A stretch of 64,000 bases of DNA from Aureimonas sp. Leaf427 (lineage in GTDB: Bacteria; Pseudomonadota; Alphaproteobacteria; Rhizobiales; Rhizobiaceae): contig NZ_LMQW01000023.1 of assembly GCF_001425485.1 (NCBI RefSeq), positions 186,457-250,456 of the forward strand, written 5' to 3'. Positions 29,460 through 37,085 of the stretch are shown one piece after another; the first letter of the stretch is position 1; each line of letters begins with the position of its first letter. The translations under genes were made by a program, and so were the position numbers. The notes under the pieces were generated by a model. That model saw only the letters and a program-made list of their open reading frames with translations, did no database searches and was not told the DNA's origin.

Positions 29460-32400
29460 TCAGGGACCGTAGGCGAAGATGTTCCGGAAGATGCCGGGGG
29501 CGATGGCGGAGATAGGGTTCACCTCCAGCGTCGGCGATTCGAAGGCGCCGGCGAGACGGTAGGTGATGCCGATCAGGCCGCCCTCGTTGCCATTGCCGAG
29601 GATGAGGCCGAGCACCGGGATCTTGCCGAACATGCCGTTCAGCCCATAGGCCGGCATGAAGGAGCCGGTCACGTCGATGCGGTTCTTGGCATCGTAGATC
29701 GTGCCGGCGAAGCTCGACCCGAAGACGGGCCCGCGAATGATCCCGTCCTTCACGCGCAAGCCGTCGCGCCCATAGGCGATGCCGGCGGAGGCGTGGTCGA
29801 AATCCGCGCGCTCGGTGCGCAAGGGGGCGCCGACGGCCTGCGACAGGCTCGTCGAGTTCGGCCCGGTCGGCGCCCCGACGAGGCGCGACAGGCGGGGCTC
29901 GTCGACGAGCGTGAAGTTTTCCGCGATCATCTTTCCGGCGTAGCCGTCGTCGCTGGAGCCGAGGAGGCTGAGCGCCATCGCGCCGCCCTCCATGCGCCCG
30001 TAGACGCCGCCGAAATCGATGAGCCGGCCGGCATTGGCGGCGCGGATCTCGATCGAGCGATTCTTGCCGCGCGGCGAGACCTCGACGGTGAAGCGACCTC
30101 CTCCGCCGTCGACGCCGGCAATGGAGAGAGCCGCCACCGCGCCGGCGCTTCCGGCATAGTTCAGCGAGACGTTGCGCAGTTCCTGCCCGCCGAAGCCCGA
30201 GACGCTGTCGAGCGAGACGGTCGCGTCGATCTGCCTCGCCTGCTTGGGCGGGCCTTTCGCCGCCCGCTCGCCGAGCGAGGCGCGAAGATCGGCGAGGAAC
30301 GGCCGCGCATCGAAGCGCGAGCCGCTCAGCTCGAAACTATAGCCGTTGTCGGCGCGCCGGACCTTCAGCGTCGCGTCGTCGCCGGGATTGAAGGCGACGC
30401 TGGAGAGATTGGCCGAGACGAGACCGTTCTTGTCGGCCGAGACCTCGCCGGTCGCGGAGAACCCGGCGCCCTTCAGGCTGAGATCGCGCAGCTTCGTCGC
30501 GCCGTCGCCGGTGACGAGATCGAAGTCGAGCTTGGCCGCGACGCCGCGGCCCTTGCTCCAGCCGAGAACGGGAAGCGCGATCGTGCTGGCGCCGAGATCG
30601 ACCGAGGCACGGAAGCCGTCGCCGGGGCCGCCCTTGGCCGTCAGCGTGGCCGCGATCTTGCCGTCCACGACGCCGTCGAGCGCCGGTATGATCCGGGCGG
30701 CCTCTTCGCCGTCGAGATCGACATCGACGACAAGGCGGCGATCGACGGCGGGCGTCGGGCCGAAGGGCTGGCCGAAACGGATGGTGGACGTGAGCCCGTC
30801 CACCTCGCCCTTCAGCTCGCCCTCGACCGCGCCGGGCACGATGGAGAGAGGGCCACTGAGCCCTGTGAGCTTGCGCCCCTCGAAGGGCTTGGCGAGCGAG
30901 GCGTCCTTCAGGGCGACGTCCACGGCGTAGGATGCCAGCTCCTTGCCCTTGGCGACATCGTCGCCGAGGATGAAGTCGACATTGGCCGTGACGGTCGCCG
31001 TGCCCGATACGTCCTCGGGCTTAAGGTCGAGGGTTCTCAGCGCATTGATCGGCGGCCGCGCGGCCACCGCGAGAAGATCCTTGGCATCGCCGGTCAGGCC
31101 GAGGGCGATGGTGAACTCGACATCGTGGATCGAATCGGTCGGCATCTTCGCAAAGCGCAGGAGGCTCGGCGTCGCCGATATGGAGGGAAGGCCCTGCACC
31201 TTCGCCTGATCGACGCGGATCGTCGTGTCGCCGCCCAAAACCTCCAGCCGACCCGAAGCGCCCTCGATCTCCGCCATGTCCTGCACCGTCGAGAGCCCGA
31301 CATCCGAAAAGTCGAGTGTCAGCCTCATCTCCTCCGGGGTCGGATGGTGCCGCGGGCGGAACGCTTCGCCGAGGCGTGCGCGCGTGAGATCGAGGGCGAA
31401 GACGGCGCTCCGCGCGCCGCCGGCATCGCGAATGTGCTCCATGACCCAGCGCCGGGTGTTCGGCGCGAGGTTGAACGGCCAGAAGGCCTTGACGTCCCGC
31501 GTCGACAGGCCGTCGCTGGACAGATGGACGTGGTTGGCGGCCTCCGGCGTGCTGGTGTCGAACTTCGCATCGCCGACGATGCTGCCGGAAGCGGTGCGGA
31601 TCGCGATCGTCGGCACGACGAGGTCGAAGGGCGAGAGCCCGACGGAACCTTCGAGGGCGAGCGAGGCGGTCAGGGGCTCCGACGTTTCCAAGGCCATTCC
31701 GACGGTCGAGCGCATGTCGCGGGCATCGAGCCTGAAGGCCAGACGGTCGTCCGGCGTCAGGGCGACGCGGCCGCCGAGCTGCATGGAGACGCCGTCGAAG
31801 ACGACGAGGCTTGGCTGAAGCACGGCTTCCTGCGAGCCCTCGCGATAGGCGAGATCGACGGTCGCCGCCTCGACGCGCGCATGGCCGCGCCCGGCCTGCA
31901 CCGCGCCGGGACCGACGGCGGTGGACAGGATCAGCGTGCGGGCCTCCTCGCCGGGCGTCGAGGACAGATCGACGCGCAAGGACAGCTTGGTGTCGGCGGC
32001 GAAGGGGCGCGTGTCCAGCCGGTCCGCCTCGTCGCCGGGCGGCACGATGCGGCCGATGTCGAGCGGGCCGAGCACGAGGTCGAGACGGGAGAGGCGCTGG
32101 GCATCCCCGTCGAAGGCCGCCTCGCCGTTCAGCGCAAGCGTCAGGTCGTCCACGCCGAACCGGGCGGCCAGCCGAAGCGCGGACGGGTCGGACAGGTCGA
32201 GCGAGGCCGAATCGACGCGGGAAAGGAAGGGGCCGCCCGCCGCGCCGATGGGCGCGACGATGGTGATGCCCGAGAGAGAGACGCGATCGAGCCTGGAGCG
32301 CAGGAGCGCGTCCATGCGCACGTCGGCAAGCTTCAGGGCGGCGTCGATGCTCGCCGGTCCGGCTCCGCCGGAACCCAGGGAGAAGCCGCCCTTCGTGAGG

Positions 32401-32768
32401 TCGATCGTCGCGCCCGACATGGACAGGCTGCGAATGGCAAGGCGCCCGCGCAGGAGCTGCATCGGGCGCAGGCCGACCGTCAGCCGCGCGACCTTCGTCG
32501 CCGTCACGCCCGTCGCCGCATCGCCGAGACGGATATCGCGCCAGCGGATCTCGATCGAACCGTCGCTTCCGATGCCGAAGGACTGGCGGCCGAGTTCGGC
32601 CACCATGCCTTTGCCGAGCAGCCCCGTCGCGATCGCCTCGGACCGCTTGCGCAGCGCATCGCGACCGGCGCCCGTGCCGACGACCATGAACAGGATCGTG
32701 GCGAGGATCAGAAAGATCGTGAGAAGACGGCTGACCAGCCCGCCGCAGACCCGGAAGACTGGCTTCAT
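29460..32768 (-). CDS. Large AsmA-like / DUF3971 membrane-anchored protein
   Basis: About 1,102 residues from the ATG at 32768; a GTG at 32900 would add 44 residues, and neither has a strong ribosome site. One N-terminal membrane helix (LLTIFLILATILFMVVG) anchors a very long, probably periplasmic, beta-rich protein with the repetitive hydrophobic strands seen in YhdP/AsmA-like proteins. Members of this superfamily are implicated in lipid transport to the outer membrane in E. coli; that role is only a family analogy here. The C-terminus (GMFGKIPVLGLILGNGNEGG) is the most conserved part. A 1,166-codon open frame on the other strand is a shadow. Confidence 0.85.
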   Translation of the reverse strand: MKPVFRVCGGLVSRLLTIFLILATILFMVVGTGAGRDALRKRSEAIATGLLGKGMVAELGRQSFGIGSDGSIEIRWRDIRLGDAATGVTATKVARLTVGLRPMQLLRGRLAIRSLSMSGATIDLTKGGFSLGSGGAGPASIDAALKLADVRMDALLRSRLDRVSLSGITIVAPIGAAGGPFLSRVDSASLDLSDPSALRLAARFGVDDLTLALNGEAAFDGDAQRLSRLDLVLGPLDIGRIVPPGDEADRLDTRPFAADTKLSLRVDLSSTPGEEARTLILSTAVGPGAVQAGRGHARVEAATVDLAYREGSQEAVLQPSLVVFDGVSMQLGGRVALTPDDRLAFRLDARDMRSTVGMALETSEPLTASLALEGSVGLSPFDLVVPTIAIRTASGSIVGDAKFDTSTPEAANHVHLSSDGLSTRDVKAFWPFNLAPNTRRWVMEHIRDAGGARSAVFALDLTRARLGEAFRPRHHPTPEEMRLTLDFSDVGLSTVQDMAEIEGASGRLEVLGGDTTIRVDQAKVQGLPSISATPSLLRFAKMPTDSIHDVEFTIALGLTGDAKDLLAVAARPPINALRTLDLKPEDVSGTATVTANVDFILGDDVAKGKELASYAVDVALKDASLAKPFEGRKLTGLSGPLSIVPGAVEGELKGEVDGLTSTIRFGQPFGPTPAVDRRLVVDVDLDGEEAARIIPALDGVVDGKIAATLTAKGGPGDGFRASVDLGASTIALPVLGWSKGRGVAAKLDFDLVTGDGATKLRDLSLKGAGFSATGEVSADKNGLVSANLSSVAFNPGDDATLKVRRADNGYSFELSGSRFDARPFLADLRASLGERAAKGPPKQARQIDATVSLDSVSGFGGQELRNVSLNYAGSAGAVAALSIAGVDGGGGRFTVEVSPRGKNRSIEIRAANAGRLIDFGGVYGRMEGGAMALSLLGSSDDGYAGKMIAENFTLVDEPRLSRLVGAPTGPNSTSLSQAVGAPLRTERADFDHASAGIAYGRDGLRVKDGIIRGPVFGSSFAGTIYDAKNRIDVTGSFMPAYGLNGMFGKIPVLGLILGNGNEGGLIGITYRLAGAFESPTLEVNPISAIAPGIFRNIFAYGP

Positions 32769-33032
32769 GCGAAAGATGCGGTCCGAGACGGCGTGCGGCC
32801 CTTGCAAGGCGACGCGAAACGGGGCGCATCGGGTCTTCTCACCATCGACATCCCGAGCAACCACTCCCCGACCGAACGCGACCCGGCTCGCCGTTCGCAC
32901 AAGGATTCGTCCCTATGCGGCCCGACGGTCGCCAAAGGCGGCTGATGGCGCTATCTCACGGCTCGCGCGCGGCTGGAAGCCCCCGTCGCGAGCCCCGTTC
33001 ATTCCAGTCCAATTGGCCGAAAGGAAGGCGTC

Positions 33033-33512
33033 ATGTCCACGATCGAAGAAGGGGCTGCCTGCCCGGATTTCGCGCTGCCCGACGATCACGGCGAAACCGT
33101 CGCGCGAGACGCTCTCGCGGGCTCGCCTTTCGTCCTCTACTTCTACCCCAAGGACGACACGTCCGGCTGCACGCAGGAGGCGATCGACTTCACCAAGCTC
33201 GCGCCCGACTTCGAGGCGCTCGGCATCCCGGTCCTCGGCGTCTCGCCCGATCCGGTGAAGAAGCACGGGAAGTTCCGCGACAAGCACGAACTCGCCGTCC
33301 GGCTTCTCTCCGACGAGGATAAGGTGCTTCTCTCCGCCTTCGGCGTCTGGACCGAGAAGAGCATGTACGGCCGCAAATACATGGGCGTCGAGCGCACGAC
33401 GGCGCTCGTCGGCGCGGACGGGCGGATCGTCCGGCTCTGGCCGAAGGTCAAGGTGCCGGGTCATGCCGACGAGGTTCTGGCGGCGGCCAGAGCCCTGCCC
33501 AGGGCGGGCTGA
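33033..33512 (+). CDS. bcp: Thioredoxin-dependent peroxiredoxin, Bcp/PrxQ family
   Basis: Removes hydrogen peroxide and organic peroxides. 159 residues. The peroxidatic cysteine is at about residue 46 in YPKDDTSGCTQEA. The resolving cysteine found five residues later in E. coli Bcp is absent (the next residues are IDFTKLAPDF), and I see no other cysteine, so it may work as a 1-Cys enzyme. AAAGGA precedes the ATG. The DUF455 gene follows after five bases. Confidence 0.94.
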   Translation: MSTIEEGAACPDFALPDDHGETVARDALAGSPFVLYFYPKDDTSGCTQEAIDFTKLAPDFEALGIPVLGVSPDPVKKHGKFRDKHELAVRLLSDEDKVLLSAFGVWTEKSMYGRKYMGVERTTALVGADGRIVRLWPKVKVPGHADEVLAAARALPRAG

Positions 33513-33517
33513 AAGCC

Positions 33518-34348
33518 TTGAGTGCCGTGGAGACCATCGCGGTCGCGAGCCTTCGGGAGGGCGCCATCCGCGCCCTGTCGGAAGCCGATCTCGCGCAGAA
33601 GGTGGCGCTGACCGAGGAGGTGGGGCGGCGCTGGTTCGCCCGCACGCTTGGGCTCCACTCGCCGCTCGACCCGCCGCTGCCCACCCGGCCCGGACGGCCG
33701 GCCAAGCCCGACCTCGTTTCGCCGCGTTCGGTGAAGCGCCGCTCCGTCCACACGGAGGCCGGGCGGATCGCCATGATCCACGCCCTCGCCCATATCGAGC
33801 TGAACGCCATCGATCTGGCGCTCGACATCGTCGCGCGCTTCACCTCCGAGCGCGTGCCGCGATCCTTCTTCGACGGCTGGATGACGGTCGCCATGGAGGA
33901 GGCCAAGCATTTCGGGCTCCTGTCCCGGCGCCTCGCCTCGCTCGGCTCCTTCTACGGCGCCCTGCCCGCCCATGACGGGCTCTGGCAAGCGGTGGAGGTG
34001 ACGGCGCACGATCTCGGCGCGCGCCTCGCCATCGTTCCGCTGATCCTGGAAGCCCGCGGGCTCGACGTGACGCCCTCGCTTCTGGAGAAGCTGGAGGCGA
34101 CGGGCGACGAGGAGACCGCCGCGATCCTGACGATCATCTACAACGACGAGAAGAAGCACGTCGCGATCGGCGCCAAGTGGTTCCGCTTCCTCTGCGCGCG
34201 CGAGGGCCGCAATCCGGCCGAGCGCTTCCAGCATCTCGTCCGCCAATGCTTCCGCGGCGAGGTGAAGCCGCCCTTCAACGACAGGGCGCGAGCGGAGGCC
34301 GGGCTGACGCCGACCTTTTACCGGGCGCTCTCGCCGCTTTCGAGCTGA
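33518..34348 (+). CDS. DUF455 ferritin-like protein
   Basis: About 276 residues from a TTG at 33518; the ribosome site is poor and the true start could lie slightly downstream. The helical domain has the spaced Glu and His of a ferritin-like di-iron site: HALAHIELNAIDLALD, MTVAMEEAKHFGLLSRR, and TIIYNDEKKHVAIGAKW. The function of DUF455 proteins is not established. It is nearly contiguous with bcp, hinting at a shared link to oxidants or iron, which is inference. Confidence 0.85.
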   Translation: MSAVETIAVASLREGAIRALSEADLAQKVALTEEVGRRWFARTLGLHSPLDPPLPTRPGRPAKPDLVSPRSVKRRSVHTEAGRIAMIHALAHIELNAIDLALDIVARFTSERVPRSFFDGWMTVAMEEAKHFGLLSRRLASLGSFYGALPAHDGLWQAVEVTAHDLGARLAIVPLILEARGLDVTPSLLEKLEATGDEETAAILTIIYNDEKKHVAIGAKWFRFLCAREGRNPAERFQHLVRQCFRGEVKPPFNDRARAEAGLTPTFYRALSPLSS

Positions 34349-34424
34349 ACCGCGCCGTCATCTTTTCGGATTGTCCAATCGGATCAAACGGTAAGCCGGC
34401 GAAATCCCGCTTGGAAAGGTTTGA

Positions 34425-34435
34425 TTAACCTTAAC
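34425..34435 (+). promoter_or_regulatory. TTAACC/TTAAC motif upstream of the M23 peptidase gene
   Basis: TTAACCTTAAC resembles closely spaced CtrA half-sites (the full CtrA site is TTAA-N7-TTAAC, so spacing is off). It is 65 bases before the peptidase ATG. The core TTAACCTTAA recurs at 60081-60090. Confidence 0.3.
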
Positions 34436-34499
34436 GATGTCTAATCGCGTCTGAGAACCGGCGCCGTCGCGCCGCCTTTTCCGATTCGGGATCGCGCGA

Positions 34500-35798
34500 A
34501 TGAGTTCGGGCCAGCATCACGGCGCCTTCGGCCGACCGGCGCTTCCCCACACGGTCGTCATCGCCCGCGGCGAGACGATCCGCCACTTCACCGTTCGGCC
34601 CGCGATGCTCGCGCTGACGACGGCTCTGGTCTCGGCGGCGATGCTCGGGGCTTTCGGCTCGGCCGCCTACGTTCTTCTGCACGAGGACCTGCAGACGGCC
34701 GGCGTCGCGCGGCAGGCGCGGCTGGCCCAGGCCTACGAGGACCGGATCGCGACGCTGCGCGCGCAGCTCGACCGGTCCGTCAGCCGCCAGCTGCTCGATC
34801 GCGAGAAGGTGGAGACCAAGGTCGCCGTGCTCCTCGACCAGCAGGTCGAGCTCGAAGCGCGCTACGACAAGCTGGCGCCGCTGCTCGACCGCGCCCGATC
34901 CAGCGGGCTGATCGAGGCGGGCGCCGAGGTGCCCGTTCCCGTCGCCAATCCGCGGTCGCTGGACAGCGTCGGCGCCGAAGGGCAACCCCTGGCCTACTCC
35001 GCGACCGGCGCATCGCAGGCCTTCGACCGCTTCAAGCTGGTGGATCACCTCGCGGGCGACGGTCTCTCCGCCCCGATCGCGGGCTCCAAGCCGCAGATAT
35101 CGCCGGACCTCATCCGCAGCATCGGCGAAGCGGTGGAGACCCACGAGGCGCGGCAGATCGAGAAGCTCGATGCGCTGGCCGAGGGCGCGCGCGCGAAAGC
35201 GGCGGGAATCACGGACGCGCTGCGCTCCGAGGGCATTCGCCTTCCCCTGCCGGAGGCGGAACAGACCGGCGGCCAGGGCGGGCCCTTCGAGCCGGTGCCG
35301 GAAGGCTACCGCTTCGAGGCGAGCCTCGGCGATCTCGACACGGCCCTCACCCGCCTCGACGCGGTGCAGACCGGCATCCGGCATCTGCCGCTGGAGCGGC
35401 CGGTCGCCACCACGGCGATCAGCTCGACCTTCGGCGTCCGCTCCGACCCGTTTCTGGGCCAGGCGGCCATGCACACGGGGCTCGACTTCGTCGCCGAAAG
35501 CGGCACGCGCGTCGCCGCGACGGCGCCGGGCACGGTCGTCTCGGCCGGGCTGACCGGCGGCTACGGACAGATGGTGGAGGTGGATCACGGCGACGGCTAC
35601 GCGACCCGCTACGCGCATCTGTCGCGGATCCTGATCGGCGTCGGGGACAAGGTTGCGGCGGGCGACATCGTCGGCGAGGTCGGATCGACCGGCCGGAGCA
35701 CGGGACCGCATCTTCATTACGAGGTGCGCCATTCGGGGATCGCGGTCGATCCCGCCGGCTATCTGCGCGCCGGAAAGAAGATCGACCGGCTGGGCTGA
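34500..35798 (+). CDS. M23-family peptidoglycan endopeptidase, membrane-anchored
   Basis: 432 residues. After a short cytoplasmic N-terminus there is one membrane helix (residues about 35-60), then a long region with coiled-coil character (RQARLAQAYEDRIATLRAQL and LLDREKVETKV), and a C-terminal LytM/M23 domain. Zinc ligands are visible in MHTGLDFVAESG (His and Asp) and in the GPHLHYEVRH motif, so it looks catalytically competent. The layout resembles cell-division or polar-growth endopeptidases of Hyphomicrobiales. It faces prfB, ending 24 bases from its stop. Confidence 0.9.
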   Translation: MSSGQHHGAFGRPALPHTVVIARGETIRHFTVRPAMLALTTALVSAAMLGAFGSAAYVLLHEDLQTAGVARQARLAQAYEDRIATLRAQLDRSVSRQLLDREKVETKVAVLLDQQVELEARYDKLAPLLDRARSSGLIEAGAEVPVPVANPRSLDSVGAEGQPLAYSATGASQAFDRFKLVDHLAGDGLSAPIAGSKPQISPDLIRSIGEAVETHEARQIEKLDALAEGARAKAAGITDALRSEGIRLPLPEAEQTGGQGGPFEPVPEGYRFEASLGDLDTALTRLDAVQTGIRHLPLERPVATTAISSTFGVRSDPFLGQAAMHTGLDFVAESGTRVAATAPGTVVSAGLTGGYGQMVEVDHGDGYATRYAHLSRILIGVGDKVAAGDIVGEVGSTGRSTGPHLHYEVRHSGIAVDPAGYLRAGKKIDRLG

Positions 35799-35822
35799 AG
35801 CGCCGAGCCGGCCGCAGGATCG

Positions 35823-36951
35823 TCAGTCGACGTCGCTGACCTCGATGTCGCCGCCATGGACGCGATGCGCCAGCGCGGCCTCCATGAAGAGGTCGATCTT
35901 GCCGTCCAGCACGTCGCCGGGCGCCGTGCTCTGCACGCCCGTGCGAAGGTCCTTCACCATCTGATACGGCTGAAGGACATAGGACCGGATCTGGTGACCC
36001 CAGCCGATATCGGTCTTCGACGCGGCCTCGGCATTGGCCGCCTCTTCCCGCTTCTGCAGCTCGGCCTCGTAGAGGCGGGCGCGCAGCATGTCCCAGGCGA
36101 TGGCCCGGTTCTGATGCTGGGAGCGACCCTGCTGGCAGGCGACCGCGATGCCGGTCGGAATGTGCGTGATGCGCACCGCTGAATCCGTCGTGTTGACGTG
36201 CTGTCCGCCCGCGCCGGACGAGCGATAGGTGTCGATCCGGCAATCGGACTCGTTGATCACGATGTTGATCGTGTCGTCGACGACCGGATAGACCCAGACC
36301 GAGGCGAAAGACGTGTGGCGCTTGGCCTGGCTGTCGTAGGGCGAGATCCGCACGAGGCGGTGGACGCCCGATTCGGTCTTCATCCAGCCATAGGCGTTGC
36401 GGCCCTTGAGGAGCAGCGTCGCCGACTTGATGCCGGCCTCCTCGCCCGAGTGCTGTTCCAGCAGCTCGACCTTGTAGCCCGCCCGCTCCGCCCAGCGCAT
36501 ATACATGCGCAGGAGCATCGAGGCCCAGTCCTGGCTCTCCGTGCCGCCCGCGCCCGAATGCACCTCGACATAGGTGTCGAAGCCGTCGGCCTCGCCGGAC
36601 AAAAGCATCTCGATCGAGCGCTTGTCGACATCGGCCTTGATCGCCCGAATGGCGGCCTCGGCCTCCTCGACGATGGAAGGGTCGCCCTCTTCCTCGCCCA
36701 TCTCGATCAGTTCGACATTGTCGGCAATGCCCTGTTCGAGCGCGCGGATGCCGTCGATCGAGCTTTCCAGATACTGGCGCTCGCGCATCTGCTTCTGCGC
36801 CTCGGCGGCGTCGTTCCAGAAGTTCGGATCTTCGGACTTGGCGTTCAGAACCTGGAGTCGTTTAAGGGAAGCATCCCAGTCAAAGATGCCTCCTCAGCAG
36901 GCTTACGGCCTGCTTGATTTCGTCGACCATCGTTTCGATCTCGGCACGCAT
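35823..36951 (-). CDS. prfB: Peptide chain release factor 2, expressed by programmed +1 frameshift
   Basis: Terminates translation at UGA and UAA. The gene has two parts: 23 codons from the ATG at 36951 to the CTT at 36883, then, after skipping the T at 36882, a frame from 36881 to 35823, for 375 residues in all (E. coli has 365). An in-frame TGA at 36882-36880 would otherwise stop synthesis. The second part has the GGQ loop [17 protein letters not shown] and the tripeptide region [17 protein letters not shown], with SPY where E. coli has SPF. A GGGG-containing ribosome site precedes the ATG. It lies downstream of mrcA. Confidence 0.96.
36880..36894 (-). promoter_or_regulatory. prfB programmed +1 frameshift signal
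   Basis: On the minus strand the sequence reads AGG-AGG-CAT-CTT-TGA-C. It holds an internal Shine-Dalgarno AGGAGG (36894-36889) three bases before the slippery CTT, then the UGA stop followed by C. This matches the E. coli arrangement AGG-GGG-TAT-CTT-TGA-C. Low RF2 makes ribosomes pause at UGA and slip forward, giving autoregulation. Confidence 0.95.
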
Positions 36952-37085
36952 GCCGCTACCCCCGTCGTTCATGAGGAATGGGAAGTCTCGACCATAAGGT
37001 CCGAACCGCGCCTTGAACAGGTGCGGCGCTCGTTTTCACGCGAGGTACGGGCGCACTTCGTGCAGCGCGCCTCGCCGGGCGGCGG

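Noticed and set aside
29445-32945. A 1,166-codon open frame on the plus strand opposite the AsmA-like gene.
   Set aside because: It is Arg/Gly/Asp/Ala/Glu-rich without any known motif, has no good ribosome site, and mirrors the codon pattern of the real minus-strand gene. High GC opens such frames.
36784-36788. prfB start at the ATG at 36788.
   Set aside because: It would drop the conserved N-terminal helices, and the frameshift signal upstream accounts for the missing part.
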